Below are positions 29,928 through 38,744 of a stretch of 64,000 nucleotides of DNA, one piece after another. Origin of the DNA: Brevundimonas subvibrioides (lineage in GTDB: Bacteria > Pseudomonadota > Alphaproteobacteria > Caulobacterales > Caulobacteraceae). The notes under the pieces are model-generated. The model saw only the letters and a program-made list of their open reading frames with translations. It made no database searches and was not told the origin of the DNA. Within the stretch, counting starts at the first letter, position 1. Each line of letters starts with the position of its first letter. The position numbers and the translations under genes are program-made. The stretch spans positions 1-64,000 of the forward strand of contig NZ_NCEQ01000009.1 in assembly GCF_002280785.1 (NCBI RefSeq). The letters are read 5' to 3'.

Positions 29928-31799
29928 ATGCGCCGCTCTACCTTCATCATGACCGTCAGCATGATCGCGCTGTTCGCCGCCGGCCAGGCCGCGGCCCAGG
30001 ACGCCACGCCGCTGCGCGTCGGCCAGACGGTCAACGGTCAACTGACCGCAGAGGACACCAAGGTCGATAGCGAGGAGCTCGGCCAGTACCTCTACGACAC
30101 CTGGTCGATCCAGGCTCGCGACGGCCAGCGACTGGAAGTCACCATGCGGTCGGACGCCTTCGACACCTATCTGGAAGCCTATGAGGGCTCGGACACGGGC
30201 GAGGCGATCGCCATGGACGACGACGGCCTGGGCGAGGGCACCAACTCGCGCCTGCGCTTCTCGGCCGACAACGGAACCTACATCATCCGCGCCCGTACCC
30301 TGGCCGGTCTGGAAGGGGGCGACTACACCATCCAGGTGACCGACCGCGGGCCCGCGCCCCGGGCGCCGCGCCCGACTGCCATCCGACTGGGCGACGACGT
30401 CGACGGCGCGATCAGCGACCGCAGCCCGAGCGAAGAGGACGGGCAGTACGGGGAGTACACCTACAACGGCTACAGCTTCCGGGCGCGACAGGGCGAGCGG
30501 TTCGCCATCACGCTGGAGAGCGAGGACTTCGATCCGATCGTGCGTGTGGGCCGCATGGGCCGCGGCGGTGCGTTCGAGGAACTGGCCCAGAACGACGACT
30601 CCGGCGCCGGCGGCCTGAACTCCTATCTGATCTTCACCGCCCCCTCGAACGGCGAGTACGTGATCCGCGCCGCGCCCCTGGATGGTTCGGCCGACGGCGA
30701 CTACGAACTGGCCCTGGCCGAGGCCCCGCCGCCGCTGGTGGCGCGTCCGATCGCCGTCGGCGAGACGGTCGAGGCTTCGCTGGACGCCGACGACGGCGGC
30801 AACGCCTTCGGCACGCGCGCCGACGCCTACGCCTTCACCGGAACGACGGGCCAGCGGATCGTCGCGACCATGAGCTCGGACGCCTTCGACACCTATCTCG
30901 AGCTGTTCTCGGAGAATCCCGACGAGGCCGGCGGTCGTTATGCGCTGGATTCGGACGACGACGGCGCGGGCGAGGGCACCAACTCCCGCCTGACCTACAC
31001 CATCCCGTCCGACGGCCAGTACACGATCGAGGCCCGCGCCTTCACCGGTGAAGGCGAAGGCGCCTACACCCTGACGTTCGAGGAGGCCCCGCCGCTGCCG
31101 GCGCCGGTCGCCTTGTCCTGGGGCGCGACGGTGCAGGGCGAGATCGTCGCCGAAGATCCGCGCGACGACGAGAGCCGTGGTTTCGACGCCTATTCCTTCA
31201 GTGGAACAGCCGGAAACCGCATCCAGCTGATCATGCGCTCGGGCGACTTCGACACCTACCTTCAGGTCGGCAGCCCCGAGGGCGACTTTTACGCCATGGC
31301 CTCGGACGACGACGGTCTGGGCGAAGGCACGGACTCGCGCCTGAACTACATCCTGCCGTCTGACGGGGAGTTCGTCGTCCGCGCCTCGCCGCTCTATGCG
31401 GACGCCGACGGTCTGTATTCGCTGGAGCTGCTGGATCGCGGTCCGCAGCCCCTGCCGGGCAGCATCCTCGTCGGCGCCACGGCGCGCGGCACGCTGGGCG
31501 AGGACGACGCCCTGGCCGAGGACGGCAGCTTCTACGACGCCTACAGGATCACGGTTAAGGCCGGCGACAAGCTGCGTTTGACCATGGTTTCCAACGAGTT
31601 CGACGCCTTCATCGATATCGGCCGCGAGGATGAAGCCGGCGTCTTCACCTCGGTGGTCTCGGACGACGACAGCCTGTCGGACACGCATGCCAAGGTCGAT
31701 TGGGCGGTCGAGGAAGAGGGCGATTACGTCATCCGCGCCCGCAGCTTCTCCTCGGGTCAGTCGGGCGCCTACGCGCTGGCGATCGAACCCAAGGAGTAG
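29928..31799 (+). CDS. Secreted protein made of five PPC-like repeats
   Basis: Protein of 623 residues with a signal peptide (MRRSTFIMTVSMIALFAAG, cleaved near AAAQ) and nothing else but five beta-rich repeats of about 115-120 residues (roughly 25-140, 145-265, 268-385, 390-505, 508-623). Each repeat carries DxFDTYLE-type, DDDGLGEGTNSRL-type and Y-I-I-R-A motifs, the pattern of bacterial pre-peptidase C-terminal (PPC) domains. The Asp-rich loops suggest calcium binding. There is no peptidase or other catalytic domain attached. ATG at 29928 is preceded by AGGGG. Function unknown. Confidence 0.85.
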   Translation: MRRSTFIMTVSMIALFAAGQAAAQDATPLRVGQTVNGQLTAEDTKVDSEELGQYLYDTWSIQARDGQRLEVTMRSDAFDTYLEAYEGSDTGEAIAMDDDGLGEGTNSRLRFSADNGTYIIRARTLAGLEGGDYTIQVTDRGPAPRAPRPTAIRLGDDVDGAISDRSPSEEDGQYGEYTYNGYSFRARQGERFAITLESEDFDPIVRVGRMGRGGAFEELAQNDDSGAGGLNSYLIFTAPSNGEYVIRAAPLDGSADGDYELALAEAPPPLVARPIAVGETVEASLDADDGGNAFGTRADAYAFTGTTGQRIVATMSSDAFDTYLELFSENPDEAGGRYALDSDDDGAGEGTNSRLTYTIPSDGQYTIEARAFTGEGEGAYTLTFEEAPPLPAPVALSWGATVQGEIVAEDPRDDESRGFDAYSFSGTAGNRIQLIMRSGDFDTYLQVGSPEGDFYAMASDDDGLGEGTDSRLNYILPSDGEFVVRASPLYADADGLYSLELLDRGPQPLPGSILVGATARGTLGEDDALAEDGSFYDAYRITVKAGDKLRLTMVSNEFDAFIDIGREDEAGVFTSVVSDDDSLSDTHAKVDWAVEEEGDYVIRARSFSSGQSGAYALAIEPKE

Positions 31800-31811
31800 T
31801 CGATTGCCGTT

Positions 31812-31837
31812 CGCCGCCAATCGGTGAGTTGGCGGCG
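31812..31837. repeat. 9-bp perfect stem-loop after the PPC gene
   Basis: CGCCGCCAA (31812-31820) and TTGGCGGCG (31829-31837) form a perfect stem with an 8-base loop, 12 bases after the PPC gene stop. It could be a transcript end for that gene, though no T-tract follows. It is also the first of three hairpins in the leader before crtY. Confidence 0.5.
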
Positions 31838-31930
31838 ATTTCGACGACGCAAAGCCAGCGGTCAGCCGGCGATTTCGGTGACGATGGCGACGCAGATTTC
31901 TGCGGATTACGCAGAGACTGCATTTTCAGG

Positions 31931-31969
31931 GAGGCCTCGATGCGTTCGCGTCGGGGCCTCTTTCGTTTA
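31931..31969 (+). terminator. Terminator-like hairpin directly before crtY
   Basis: GAGGCCTCGA (31931-31940) pairs with TCGGGGCCTC (31951-31960) over ten positions with one G-U wobble, and is followed by TTTCGTTT. This is a good rho-independent terminator form. The crtY start codon is at 31980, only 11 bases after the tail. It may end upstream transcripts or act as an attenuator. Confidence 0.6.
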
Positions 31970-31979
31970 AGGGTCGGAC

Positions 31980-33146
31980 ATGGCTGCGCTCGAGCATGAT
32001 CTGATCCTCGTCGGCGGCGGTCTGGCCTCCAGCCTGATCGCCTGGCGACTGGCGCTCGACCGGCCAGAGTTGCGCGTCGCGGTGGTCGAACGGGACGGGC
32101 GGCTGGGCGGCGAGCACACCTGGTCCTTCTTCGATGGCGACATTCCGGCCAGGGATCGCGCCTGGCTGGAGCCCGCCACGCCGCACCGCTGGCCAGACGG
32201 GTATGAGGTCTTTTTCCCGGGGCTGAGCCGGGTGCTGGAGACGCCGTACAACAGCCTGACGTCGGATCGGCTGCACGCGATCGTCGCGCCGCTGCTGGGT
32301 GACCGGCTGATCAGGGGCGGGGCGGTCGAGGTCCAACCGGACGGCGTGACCTTGTCGGACGGGCGGGTGCTGCGGGCGACCGGGGTGATCGACGCGCGGG
32401 GCCCCGCGCCGACGCCGCATCTGGACCTGGGCTGGCAGCTGTTCGTCGGCCGGACGGTAAGGCTGACCCAGCCGCACGGCCTCACGCGCCCGACGATCAT
32501 GGACGCCACGGTGGGTCAGGGCGACGCCTACCGGTTCGTCTATCTTCTGCCGTTCGATGAGCGGACCGTGCTGGTCGAGGACACCTATTATGTCGATGGG
32601 CCGATGCTGGACCGGGCCCTGCTGAACCGGCGAATCGACGCCTACATCCGCTCGCGTGGCTGGACCGTCGAGGCCGTGGTCGGCGAGGAGGAGGGCGTCC
32701 TGCCCATCGCGCTGGACGGCGACATCGACGCCTTCTGGGCCGAGGGACCACCGGTGGCGCGCGCGGGCCTGGCCGGAGCGCTGTTCCACCCGACGACGGG
32801 ATACTCCCTGCCGGATGCGGTCGCCGTGGCGCGACTGGTGGCCGAGGCTGACGACCTGTCATCGGCCGCTCTGCGGGCACTGATTGAGGGATATTCGAAA
32901 TCGCTGTGGGCCAGGCGCGCCTATTATCGGCTGCTCGACCGGATGCTGTTCCGGGCGGCGGAGCCGAGGGAACGGTGGAAGGTGCTGCGACGCTTCTACG
33001 GCTTGCCGGAACCCCTGGTGAGGCGTTTCTACGCAGGCGCCAGTACGGCGCTGGACAAGGTCCGCATCCTGGCAGGAAAACCCCCCGTGCCCGTCGGTCG
33101 GGCGCTGAGGCAACTCCGGGAATCCGGGCGAGGAAAAGCGGCATGA
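31980..33146 (+). CDS. crtY: Lycopene beta-cyclase CrtY
   Basis: FAD-dependent cyclase of 388 residues turning lycopene into beta-carotene. N-terminal dinucleotide motif LVGGGLASSLIAWRL, then ERDGRLGGEHTWSFF, a family signature of bacterial CrtY, and GVIDARGP and RFVYLLPFDERTVLVEDTYY further on. ATG at 31980 with AAGGG just upstream. First gene of crtY-crtI-crtB, with ATGA overlaps at both junctions, so expression of all three is coupled. Confidence 0.95.
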   Translation: MAALEHDLILVGGGLASSLIAWRLALDRPELRVAVVERDGRLGGEHTWSFFDGDIPARDRAWLEPATPHRWPDGYEVFFPGLSRVLETPYNSLTSDRLHAIVAPLLGDRLIRGGAVEVQPDGVTLSDGRVLRATGVIDARGPAPTPHLDLGWQLFVGRTVRLTQPHGLTRPTIMDATVGQGDAYRFVYLLPFDERTVLVEDTYYVDGPMLDRALLNRRIDAYIRSRGWTVEAVVGEEEGVLPIALDGDIDAFWAEGPPVARAGLAGALFHPTTGYSLPDAVAVARLVAEADDLSSAALRALIEGYSKSLWARRAYYRLLDRMLFRAAEPRERWKVLRRFYGLPEPLVRRFYAGASTALDKVRILAGKPPVPVGRALRQLRESGRGKAA

Positions 33147-34645
33147 GAGACGTGACGGCCAGGCGCGCGGTAGTGATCGGCGCCGGCTTCGGAGGCATCG
33201 CCCTGGCCATCCGCCTCCAGCGCGCGGGCGTGCAGACAACCCTGATCGAGAAACGCGACAAGCCCGGCGGCCGCGCCTACGTCTGGAAGGAACAGGGCTT
33301 CACCTTCGACGCCGGCCCCACGGTCATCACCGACCCCGACTGCCTGACCGACCTGTTCGAAGGCACGGGCCGGTCACTGTCCGACTATGCCGAACTTCTG
33401 CCGGTGGATCCCTTCTATCGGCTGTGCTGGGAGGACGGGGCGTCGTTCGATTACAACGACGACCAGGCCGCGATGGAGCGCCAGATCGCGGCCTTCAACC
33501 CGGCCGATGTCGAGGGCTACAACAAGTTCCACGCCTATTCCGAGGCGCTGTACCATGAGGGATACCTCAAACTTGGCGCGGTGCCGTTCCAGTCCTTCTG
33601 GTCGATGATCAAGGCGGCGCCGGAGCTGGCCCGGCTGGAAAGCTGGAACAGCGTCCATGCCATGGTCGCCCGCTACATCGAGGACCCGCATCTGCAGCAG
33701 GCCTTCAGCTTCCATACGCTGCTGGTCGGGGGCGATCCGTTCAAGACCAGCTCCGTCTATGCCCTGATCCACGCCCTGGAGCGGCGCGGCGGCGTCTGGT
33801 TCGCGCGCGGCGGCACCGGGGCCCTGATCGCCGGGCTGGTGAAGGGGTTCGAGGATCTGGGCGGGACCGTCCGCCTGAACACCTCCGTCGAGCGCATCGA
33901 GACCGAAGGCAACCGGGCGACCGGCGTGACCCTCGACACCGGCGAGACGATCCCTGCCGACATGGTCGCGTCGAACGCCGACGTCGTCCACACCTACGAC
34001 AAGCTTCTGGGCCGGACCCCGCGCGGAAAGGCGAAGGCGAAATCGCTGAAATCCAAGCGGTTCTCGATGTCGCTGTTCGTGCTGCACTTCGGCACGTCAA
34101 AGCCCCAGCCGCAGCTGGCGCATCACACGATCTGCTTCGGCCCGCGCTATCGCGAACTGATCTCGGAAATCTTCTCCGGCCCGACCCTGCCCGAGGACTT
34201 TTCCCTCTATCTGCACGCGCCCTGCGCCACCGACCCGTCGATGGCGCCCGAGGGGATGAGCAGCCACTACGTCCTGTCGCCCGTCCCGCACCTCGGCGCC
34301 GCCGACATCGATTGGGAGACCACGGGGCCGGAGTATCGCGAGAAGATCATCGACTACCTCGAGGAACGGTACATCCCGAACCTGCGGCGTGATCTGGTGA
34401 CGACGCGCATCTGGACCCCAGCCGATTTCAAGGAAGACCTCAACGCCCACCTGGGCTCGGCCTTCTCGCTTGAGCCCATTCTGACGCAGAGCGCCTGGTT
34501 CCGGCCGCACAATCGCGACGATGTCATCTCGAACCTGTATGTTGTCGGGGCCGGCACCCATCCCGGGGCGGGCATCCCCGGCGTGGTCGGCTCGGCCAAG
34601 GCCACGGCGGGGCTGATGCTGGAACAGGCCGCCAGAGCGCTATGA
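33143..34645 (+). CDS. crtI: Phytoene desaturase CrtI
   Basis: FAD-dependent four-step desaturase of 500 residues converting phytoene to lycopene. VVIGAGFGGIALAIRLQ nucleotide motif, KRDKPGGRAYVW, FDAGPTVITDP, and the C-terminal signature GAGTHPGAGIPGVVGSAKATA are all intact. Starts in an ATGA overlap with crtY and ends in one with crtB. The middle gene of the operon. Confidence 0.97.
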   Translation: MRDVTARRAVVIGAGFGGIALAIRLQRAGVQTTLIEKRDKPGGRAYVWKEQGFTFDAGPTVITDPDCLTDLFEGTGRSLSDYAELLPVDPFYRLCWEDGASFDYNDDQAAMERQIAAFNPADVEGYNKFHAYSEALYHEGYLKLGAVPFQSFWSMIKAAPELARLESWNSVHAMVARYIEDPHLQQAFSFHTLLVGGDPFKTSSVYALIHALERRGGVWFARGGTGALIAGLVKGFEDLGGTVRLNTSVERIETEGNRATGVTLDTGETIPADMVASNADVVHTYDKLLGRTPRGKAKAKSLKSKRFSMSLFVLHFGTSKPQPQLAHHTICFGPRYRELISEIFSGPTLPEDFSLYLHAPCATDPSMAPEGMSSHYVLSPVPHLGAADIDWETTGPEYREKIIDYLEERYIPNLRRDLVTTRIWTPADFKEDLNAHLGSAFSLEPILTQSAWFRPHNRDDVISNLYVVGAGTHPGAGIPGVVGSAKATAGLMLEQAARAL

Positions 34646-35580
34646 CCGACGCCGTCCTTGCCGCCTCCAAGGCCTCGATCACCAAGGGGTCAAAGAGCTT
34701 CCGCTCCGCCTCGCGGCTGTTCGAACCGGCGGTGCGCGAGGACGCGTGGTTGCTTTACGCCTGGTGTCGGGCCTGTGACGACGAGATCGACGGACAGGAC
34801 CACGGCTTCGGCCACGAGGAATTGTCGGTCGAGGAGCAGCAGCGACGTCTGGCCCGCCTCTACGACATGACCCGGCGCGCCATGACCGGCGAACCCATGC
34901 CTGACCCGACCTTTGCCGCCTTCCAGCGCGTCGCCATCCGCCATCGCCTGCCGGAGCGCTGGGCGATCGACCTGATCGACGGCTTCGCCATGGACGTGGA
35001 GCATCGGGAGTATCGGACGCTCGACGACGTCATGGCCTATTGCTGGCATGTCGCCGGGGTCGTCGGGGTCATGATGGCCCGCGTGATGGGGGTGACCGAC
35101 GCCGAGGTCCTGCGCCGGGCCCAGGATCTGGGTCTGGCCTTCCAGCTCACCAATATCTCGCGCGACGTGATCGAGGACGCCGAGGACGGCCGCGTCTATC
35201 TGCCGTCGGACTGGTTGGTCGAGGCGGGGCTGGAGCCGACGGCCCAGGCCGTGGCCGACCCGGCGAACCGGGCGGTGGTGCATGCCGTGACCCAACGTCT
35301 TCTGGCGGCGGCCGAGCCCTATTACGATAGCGCGCGGGACGGATTGCGGGGCCTACCGTTCCGATCCTCGATGGCGATCGCGGCGGCGCGCGGCATCTAT
35401 CGCGAGATCGGCCGCAAGGTGCGTCGACGCGGGCCGGGGGTGTGGGTCAAGCGGGTGTCGGTCGGCCGGGCGATGAAGCTGTGGCTGTTCGGGCGGGGGG
35501 CGATGATCGCGATCTGGACCCAGGTCCTCGATCGCGGGAAGGCGCCGCCGGCGAGGCCGGTGCTTTGGACGCGGGTCTAA
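34642..35580 (+). CDS. crtB: Phytoene synthase CrtB
   Basis: Head-to-head condensing enzyme of 312 residues making phytoene from two GGPP. First Asp motif CRACDDEIDGQD, second LTNISRDVIEDAEDGRVYLP; both magnesium-binding motifs intact. Overlaps crtI by four bases. Its substrate enzyme CrtE is not encoded in the window. The stop overlaps that of a convergent parE toxin gene by four bases. Confidence 0.96.
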   Translation: MTDAVLAASKASITKGSKSFRSASRLFEPAVREDAWLLYAWCRACDDEIDGQDHGFGHEELSVEEQQRRLARLYDMTRRAMTGEPMPDPTFAAFQRVAIRHRLPERWAIDLIDGFAMDVEHREYRTLDDVMAYCWHVAGVVGVMMARVMGVTDAEVLRRAQDLGLAFQLTNISRDVIEDAEDGRVYLPSDWLVEAGLEPTAQAVADPANRAVVHAVTQRLLAAAEPYYDSARDGLRGLPFRSSMAIAAARGIYREIGRKVRRRGPGVWVKRVSVGRAMKLWLFGRGAMIAIWTQVLDRGKAPPARPVLWTRV

Positions 35581-35897
35581 TCTCCCAATTGTGAGAGGAT
35601 GTTTGGAAGATCGCGGCTTGCATGCAGCACGCGCAGAATTTCCACGTGATCTTCGACCGCTCGATAGAAGACAAGATAGGGATAGCCGCTCGTTCGTTGG
35701 CTTCTCAGATGGGGAACCCCACTCTCCTGGCCGATCCGAGGGGAGCCGGAGTCCGGATAGGTGCGCACGGCGTTGATCTCAGCCTCGACGGCATCGACGA
35801 AACCCAGGGCCACCCGGTCGCTCGTTTCGGTCAGATAGAACTGAATCGCGGCTTCGATGTCTTCCCGAGCTGCGCGTCTACGGTAGACGCGAGTCAA
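35577..35897 (-). CDS. parE: ParE/RelE-family toxin
   Basis: Toxin of 106 residues with the RelE/ParE fold: VYRRRAAREDIEAAIQFYL at the N-terminus, INAVRTYPDSGSPR in the middle and YPYLVFYRAVEDHVEILRVLHASRD at the end. Family members poison gyrase. Its start overlaps the antitoxin stop (ATGA), the usual antitoxin-first order. It lies tail-to-tail with crtB and just downstream of crtW, inside the carotenoid locus. Confidence 0.88.
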   Translation of the reverse strand: MTRVYRRRAAREDIEAAIQFYLTETSDRVALGFVDAVEAEINAVRTYPDSGSPRIGQESGVPHLRSQRTSGYPYLVFYRAVEDHVEILRVLHASRDLPNILSQLGD

Positions 35898-36127
35898 ATC
35901 GTGCGGTTCCGAGCCCTCTCTCGAAGGCTTTCGAACCAGGCCGCGTCCGCCTCGCCTTCGACAGGTGAATTGGCGCCTTCGAGAATCAGTTCGCGAAAAC
36001 GTCTAAGTTCCTGATCGCGACGCAGCAGGGCCCCCAGATAGGCGCCCGGCTCCGAATGATCTTCTGAAGCTCGCGCATCGAGATACGCTTTCAGGTCTTC
36101 AGGCAGGGAGATCGTCACATCGGCCAT
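35894..36127 (-). CDS. parD: ParD-family antitoxin (ribbon-helix-helix)
   Basis: Antitoxin of 77 residues beginning MADVTISLPEDLKAYLDARA, a ribbon-helix-helix DNA-binding start, followed by an acidic flexible tail for toxin binding. No ribosome binding site precedes the ATG, but a promoter-like sequence places transcription start at or next to it, so the mRNA may be leaderless. It would repress its own promoter as ParD proteins do. Confidence 0.88.
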   Translation of the reverse strand: MADVTISLPEDLKAYLDARASEDHSEPGAYLGALLRRDQELRRFRELILEGANSPVEGEADAAWFESLRERARNRTI

Positions 36128-36133
36128 GATGGA

Positions 36134-36162
36134 AGAGTAGTTCAGGCGGGGCTCACTCGCAA
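36134..36162 (-). promoter_or_regulatory. Candidate sigma-70 promoter of parDE, possibly leaderless
   Basis: Reading the reverse strand, TTGCGA (36157-36162), a 17-base spacer and TACTCT (36134-36139) are followed after six bases by the parD ATG. Spacing is ideal, and the absence of a Shine-Dalgarno fits a leaderless transcript, which is common in Caulobacter relatives. Motif by eye only. Confidence 0.4.
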
Positions 36163-36179
36163 AGAGGATGGCTGTACCC

Positions 36180-36902
36180 TCAGCGAGACGCTCTCCGCAG
36201 TTCAGGCAACCGCCACCACGGCGTCCCCGGCGAAAGATGGTGCTCGTGGTGCATGCCGAAGTGGAAACAGGTCAGCAGCGATGCGATCCAAGGCATCGGA
36301 ATCGTCCGGGCATTGTGACGGTCGGCGAAGGCCTCGGCGCCCTGGTCGTGTCGATGCGGCAACCAGGTGCCGAAGACGAACAGCTGCAGCGCGCTCAGGA
36401 TCGCCGGTAGGGCCCAGAACAGGATCACGTTGGCGACATGGGCGCCGATCAGCAGATAGGCGATCAGCACAGCCGTCACGATGGCGAACTCCCGCCCGCC
36501 GAAATAGCGCGTGAAGAAGCTGTAGAACCAGGGCGCGAAGGCCTCGGGTCGGGCGGCGTGGAAGTCCGGGTCCTCGGCCTGGCCGGGCGTCCGGTGATGC
36601 TGATGGTGGCTGCCGTTGAGCTTGCGGTAGGAGAAGGCGGCATAGGCCCCGACGCAGATCTGACCCACCACGGCGTTCACGCGCGGACGGCCGGGCGCCA
36701 GCGAGCCGTGCATGGCGTCGTGGGCGACGATGAACATGCCGGCGCCGAGCCAGCTCTGGGTCAGGATGATCAGCGGTACGATCGCGACCGCCGGCCAGGT
36801 CAAAGGCTGGAAGAAGACGCCCCAGACATGCAGCGTCGCCCAGCCGCCGACGATCAGGGCGGCGAGGCCCAGGCCGATCGCGCTCTGGCGGCCGGCTGTC
36901 AC
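36180..36902 (-). CDS. crtW: Beta-carotene ketolase CrtW
   Basis: Membrane di-iron 4,4'-ketolase of 240 residues. The histidine clusters expected of CrtW are present: [24 protein letters not shown] followed by EDPDFH, and [21 protein letters not shown], along with [15 protein letters not shown]. Starts at a GTG in GTGA overlap with the crtZ stop, so crtZ-crtW is one unit. With CrtZ it would give astaxanthin and intermediates such as canthaxanthin and adonixanthin. Confidence 0.96.
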   Translation of the reverse strand: MTAGRQSAIGLGLAALIVGGWATLHVWGVFFQPLTWPAVAIVPLIILTQSWLGAGMFIVAHDAMHGSLAPGRPRVNAVVGQICVGAYAAFSYRKLNGSHHQHHRTPGQAEDPDFHAARPEAFAPWFYSFFTRYFGGREFAIVTAVLIAYLLIGAHVANVILFWALPAILSALQLFVFGTWLPHRHDQGAEAFADRHNARTIPMPWIASLLTCFHFGMHHEHHLSPGTPWWRLPELRRASR

Positions 36903-37396
36903 TCCGGGGCCTGGGCGGCGCGTTCGGTGCGGCGGGCCTTCAGGACGGCGCTGAGGCGGTGCGGGTCAGGGGCGAAGACGAAGCCGAACGACACGGCGCC
37001 TTCCCGCGTCTGGACCGCGTGATGCAGTTTGTGCGCCTGGACCAGACGACGGGCGTAGCCGTTCTTCGGCATCCAGTGAAACGGCCAGCGCTGATGCACC
37101 AGTCCGTCGTGCACGAAGGCGTAGACGGCGCCGTAGAGGGTCACCCCCAGCGCGATGGCCCGCACCCACCACAGACCCGTCAGCCAGGCGATGACGAACA
37201 GGCCGGTCCCCACGATCGCGCCGACGACGCCATAGAGGTCGTTGGTCTCGAACATCTTGTCGTGGGGCTCGTGGTGATCGCGGTGCCACCCCCATCCCAG
37301 GGGCCCGTGCATGATATAGCGATGGGTCCACCAGGCGACGCCCTCCATGAGGAAGAAGACGGCCAGGGTCAGCAGGGTGAACCACACGGGAAGCAT
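36899..37396 (-). CDS. crtZ: Beta-carotene hydroxylase CrtZ
   Basis: Membrane di-iron 3,3'-hydroxylase of 165 residues. Histidine motifs: [36 protein letters not shown], and AHKLHHAVQ. The start is the ATG at 37394-37396 giving [19 protein letters not shown]; longer upstream frames run antisense through idi and are rejected. Divergent from idi across 66 bases, which must hold both promoters. Confidence 0.94.
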   Translation of the reverse strand: MLPVWFTLLTLAVFFLMEGVAWWTHRYIMHGPLGWGWHRDHHEPHDKMFETNDLYGVVGAIVGTGLFVIAWLTGLWWVRAIALGVTLYGAVYAFVHDGLVHQRWPFHWMPKNGYARRLVQAHKLHHAVQTREGAVSFGFVFAPDPHRLSAVLKARRTERAAQAPE

Positions 37397-37462
37397 AGGC
37401 ACTACGATACGCCTGCGCGGCCGCTGTTCCAACCGTGGCGTCATGCCGCTAAGCAGTCTTGC

Positions 37463-38482
37463 ATGGCCGACGACGTGATCCGCGACCGCAAGGACCAGCA
37501 TCTGGACGTTGTTCTGGCGGGCGGCGGACGGCATGCGCACGACGCCGGGTTCGATGCGATCCGCTTCGTGCACGAGGCCCTGCCGGATCTGGATCACGCC
37601 AAGATCGACCTCGGTGCTGACTTCCTCGGCCGACGACTGAAGGCGCCGCTGCTGATCAGTTCGATGACCGGCGGACCCGCCCGGGCCGAGACGATCAACG
37701 CCCATCTGGCCGAGGCGGCGCAGGCGCTGGGCATCGCCCTGGCGGTGGGATCCCAGCGGGCGGCGCTTGAGGGCGGGGCGAGCGGTCTGGACCAGTCTCT
37801 GCGTCGGCGGGCGCCGGACATGCCGATCCTCGCCAATATCGGCGCGGCCCAGCTGACGCGGGGCTTCGGCCTCGAGGAGGCGCGGCGGGTCGTCGACATG
37901 ATCGGGGCCGACGCCCTGATCGTCCATCTGAACCCTCTGCAGGAAGCCTGTCAGCCCGAGGGCGATCGTGACTGGTGGGGCGTCGGCGCGGCGCTTGAGG
38001 CCCTGGTGCGACGGTTGGACGCGCCGGTCGTCGTCAAGGAGACGGGCGCCGGTCTGTCGGCGGCGACGGCGCGGCGTCTGGCGGAGATGGGCGTGGCCGG
38101 GCTCGATGTGGCCGGAGCGGGCGGGGCGAACTGGGGGCTGATCGAGGGCGAGAGGGCGGCCCATCCGGCCGACAAGGCGCATGCGCTGGCCTTCGCCGAC
38201 TGGGGCATTCCAACCGCCGTGGCGATCGCCCAGGCGCGGGCGGCCTGTCCGGACATGGTCCTGATCGGATCGGGCGGGGTCCGCGACGGCGTCGACGCGG
38301 CCAGGGCCATCCGGCTGGGCGCCGACATCGTCGGTCAGGCGGCCGGCGTGCTCAAGGCCGCGACCCTCTCGACCGAGGCGGTGGTCGAGCATTTCCAGAT
38401 CGTCATCCGCCAGCTGCGCACCACGTGTTTCTGCACCGGCTCGGCCAATCTTCAGGACCTGAGACGGGCGCGACTGCAGTAG
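37463..38482 (+). CDS. fni: Isopentenyl-diphosphate delta-isomerase, type 2 (FMN)
   Basis: FMN- and NAD(P)H-dependent isomerase of 339 residues interconverting IPP and DMAPP. Signatures: [13 protein letters not shown] at the N-terminus, [28 protein letters not shown] and [15 protein letters not shown] (FMN phosphate site). Type 2 enzymes are the usual idi in Brevundimonas crt clusters. ATG 37463-37465 chosen; upstream open frame is antisense to crtZ. Confidence 0.96.
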   Translation: MADDVIRDRKDQHLDVVLAGGGRHAHDAGFDAIRFVHEALPDLDHAKIDLGADFLGRRLKAPLLISSMTGGPARAETINAHLAEAAQALGIALAVGSQRAALEGGASGLDQSLRRRAPDMPILANIGAAQLTRGFGLEEARRVVDMIGADALIVHLNPLQEACQPEGDRDWWGVGAALEALVRRLDAPVVVKETGAGLSAATARRLAEMGVAGLDVAGAGGANWGLIEGERAAHPADKAHALAFADWGIPTAVAIAQARAACPDMVLIGSGGVRDGVDAARAIRLGADIVGQAAGVLKAATLSTEAVVEHFQIVIRQLRTTCFCTGSANLQDLRRARLQ

Positions 38483-38609
38483 AAACGGACGCCAGGCACG
38501 CAGAGGTAGAGGTCGACGTCCGCTGCGCCCCGCTCAAGTGGTGATCCGAATCGTGTACTGTCGGGAGGTCGCCGGAGCCGAGTCGTTGAGCGTTCACCCC
38601 TTTCCCGCC

Positions 38610-38744
38610 GTGTCCAAAGCCCCGTCTCCCTCCAGGAGCGCGCCCCCTCGGCGGCCGGATCGGGTCGAGCTGATGCTGGTCGCGGGGCTTGTGCTGGCGA
38701 CCACGGCGCAGTTCGCCCTGTGCGTCTGGTTCTGGCTGGCCTAG
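38610..38744 (+). CDS. Small single-pass membrane protein (44 residues), tentative
   Basis: From a GTG at 38610 the frame reads a short basic/proline-rich start (SKAPSPSRSAPPRRPDRVE) and a single membrane helix (LMLVAGLVLATTAQFALCVW) ending FWLA. An open frame continues upstream to 38538 but lacks coding character. No ribosome binding site stands out. The helix and the high third-position GC make a real tail-anchored peptide plausible. It converges on the DUF2236 gene. Confidence 0.35.
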   Translation: MSKAPSPSRSAPPRRPDRVELMLVAGLVLATTAQFALCVWFWLA

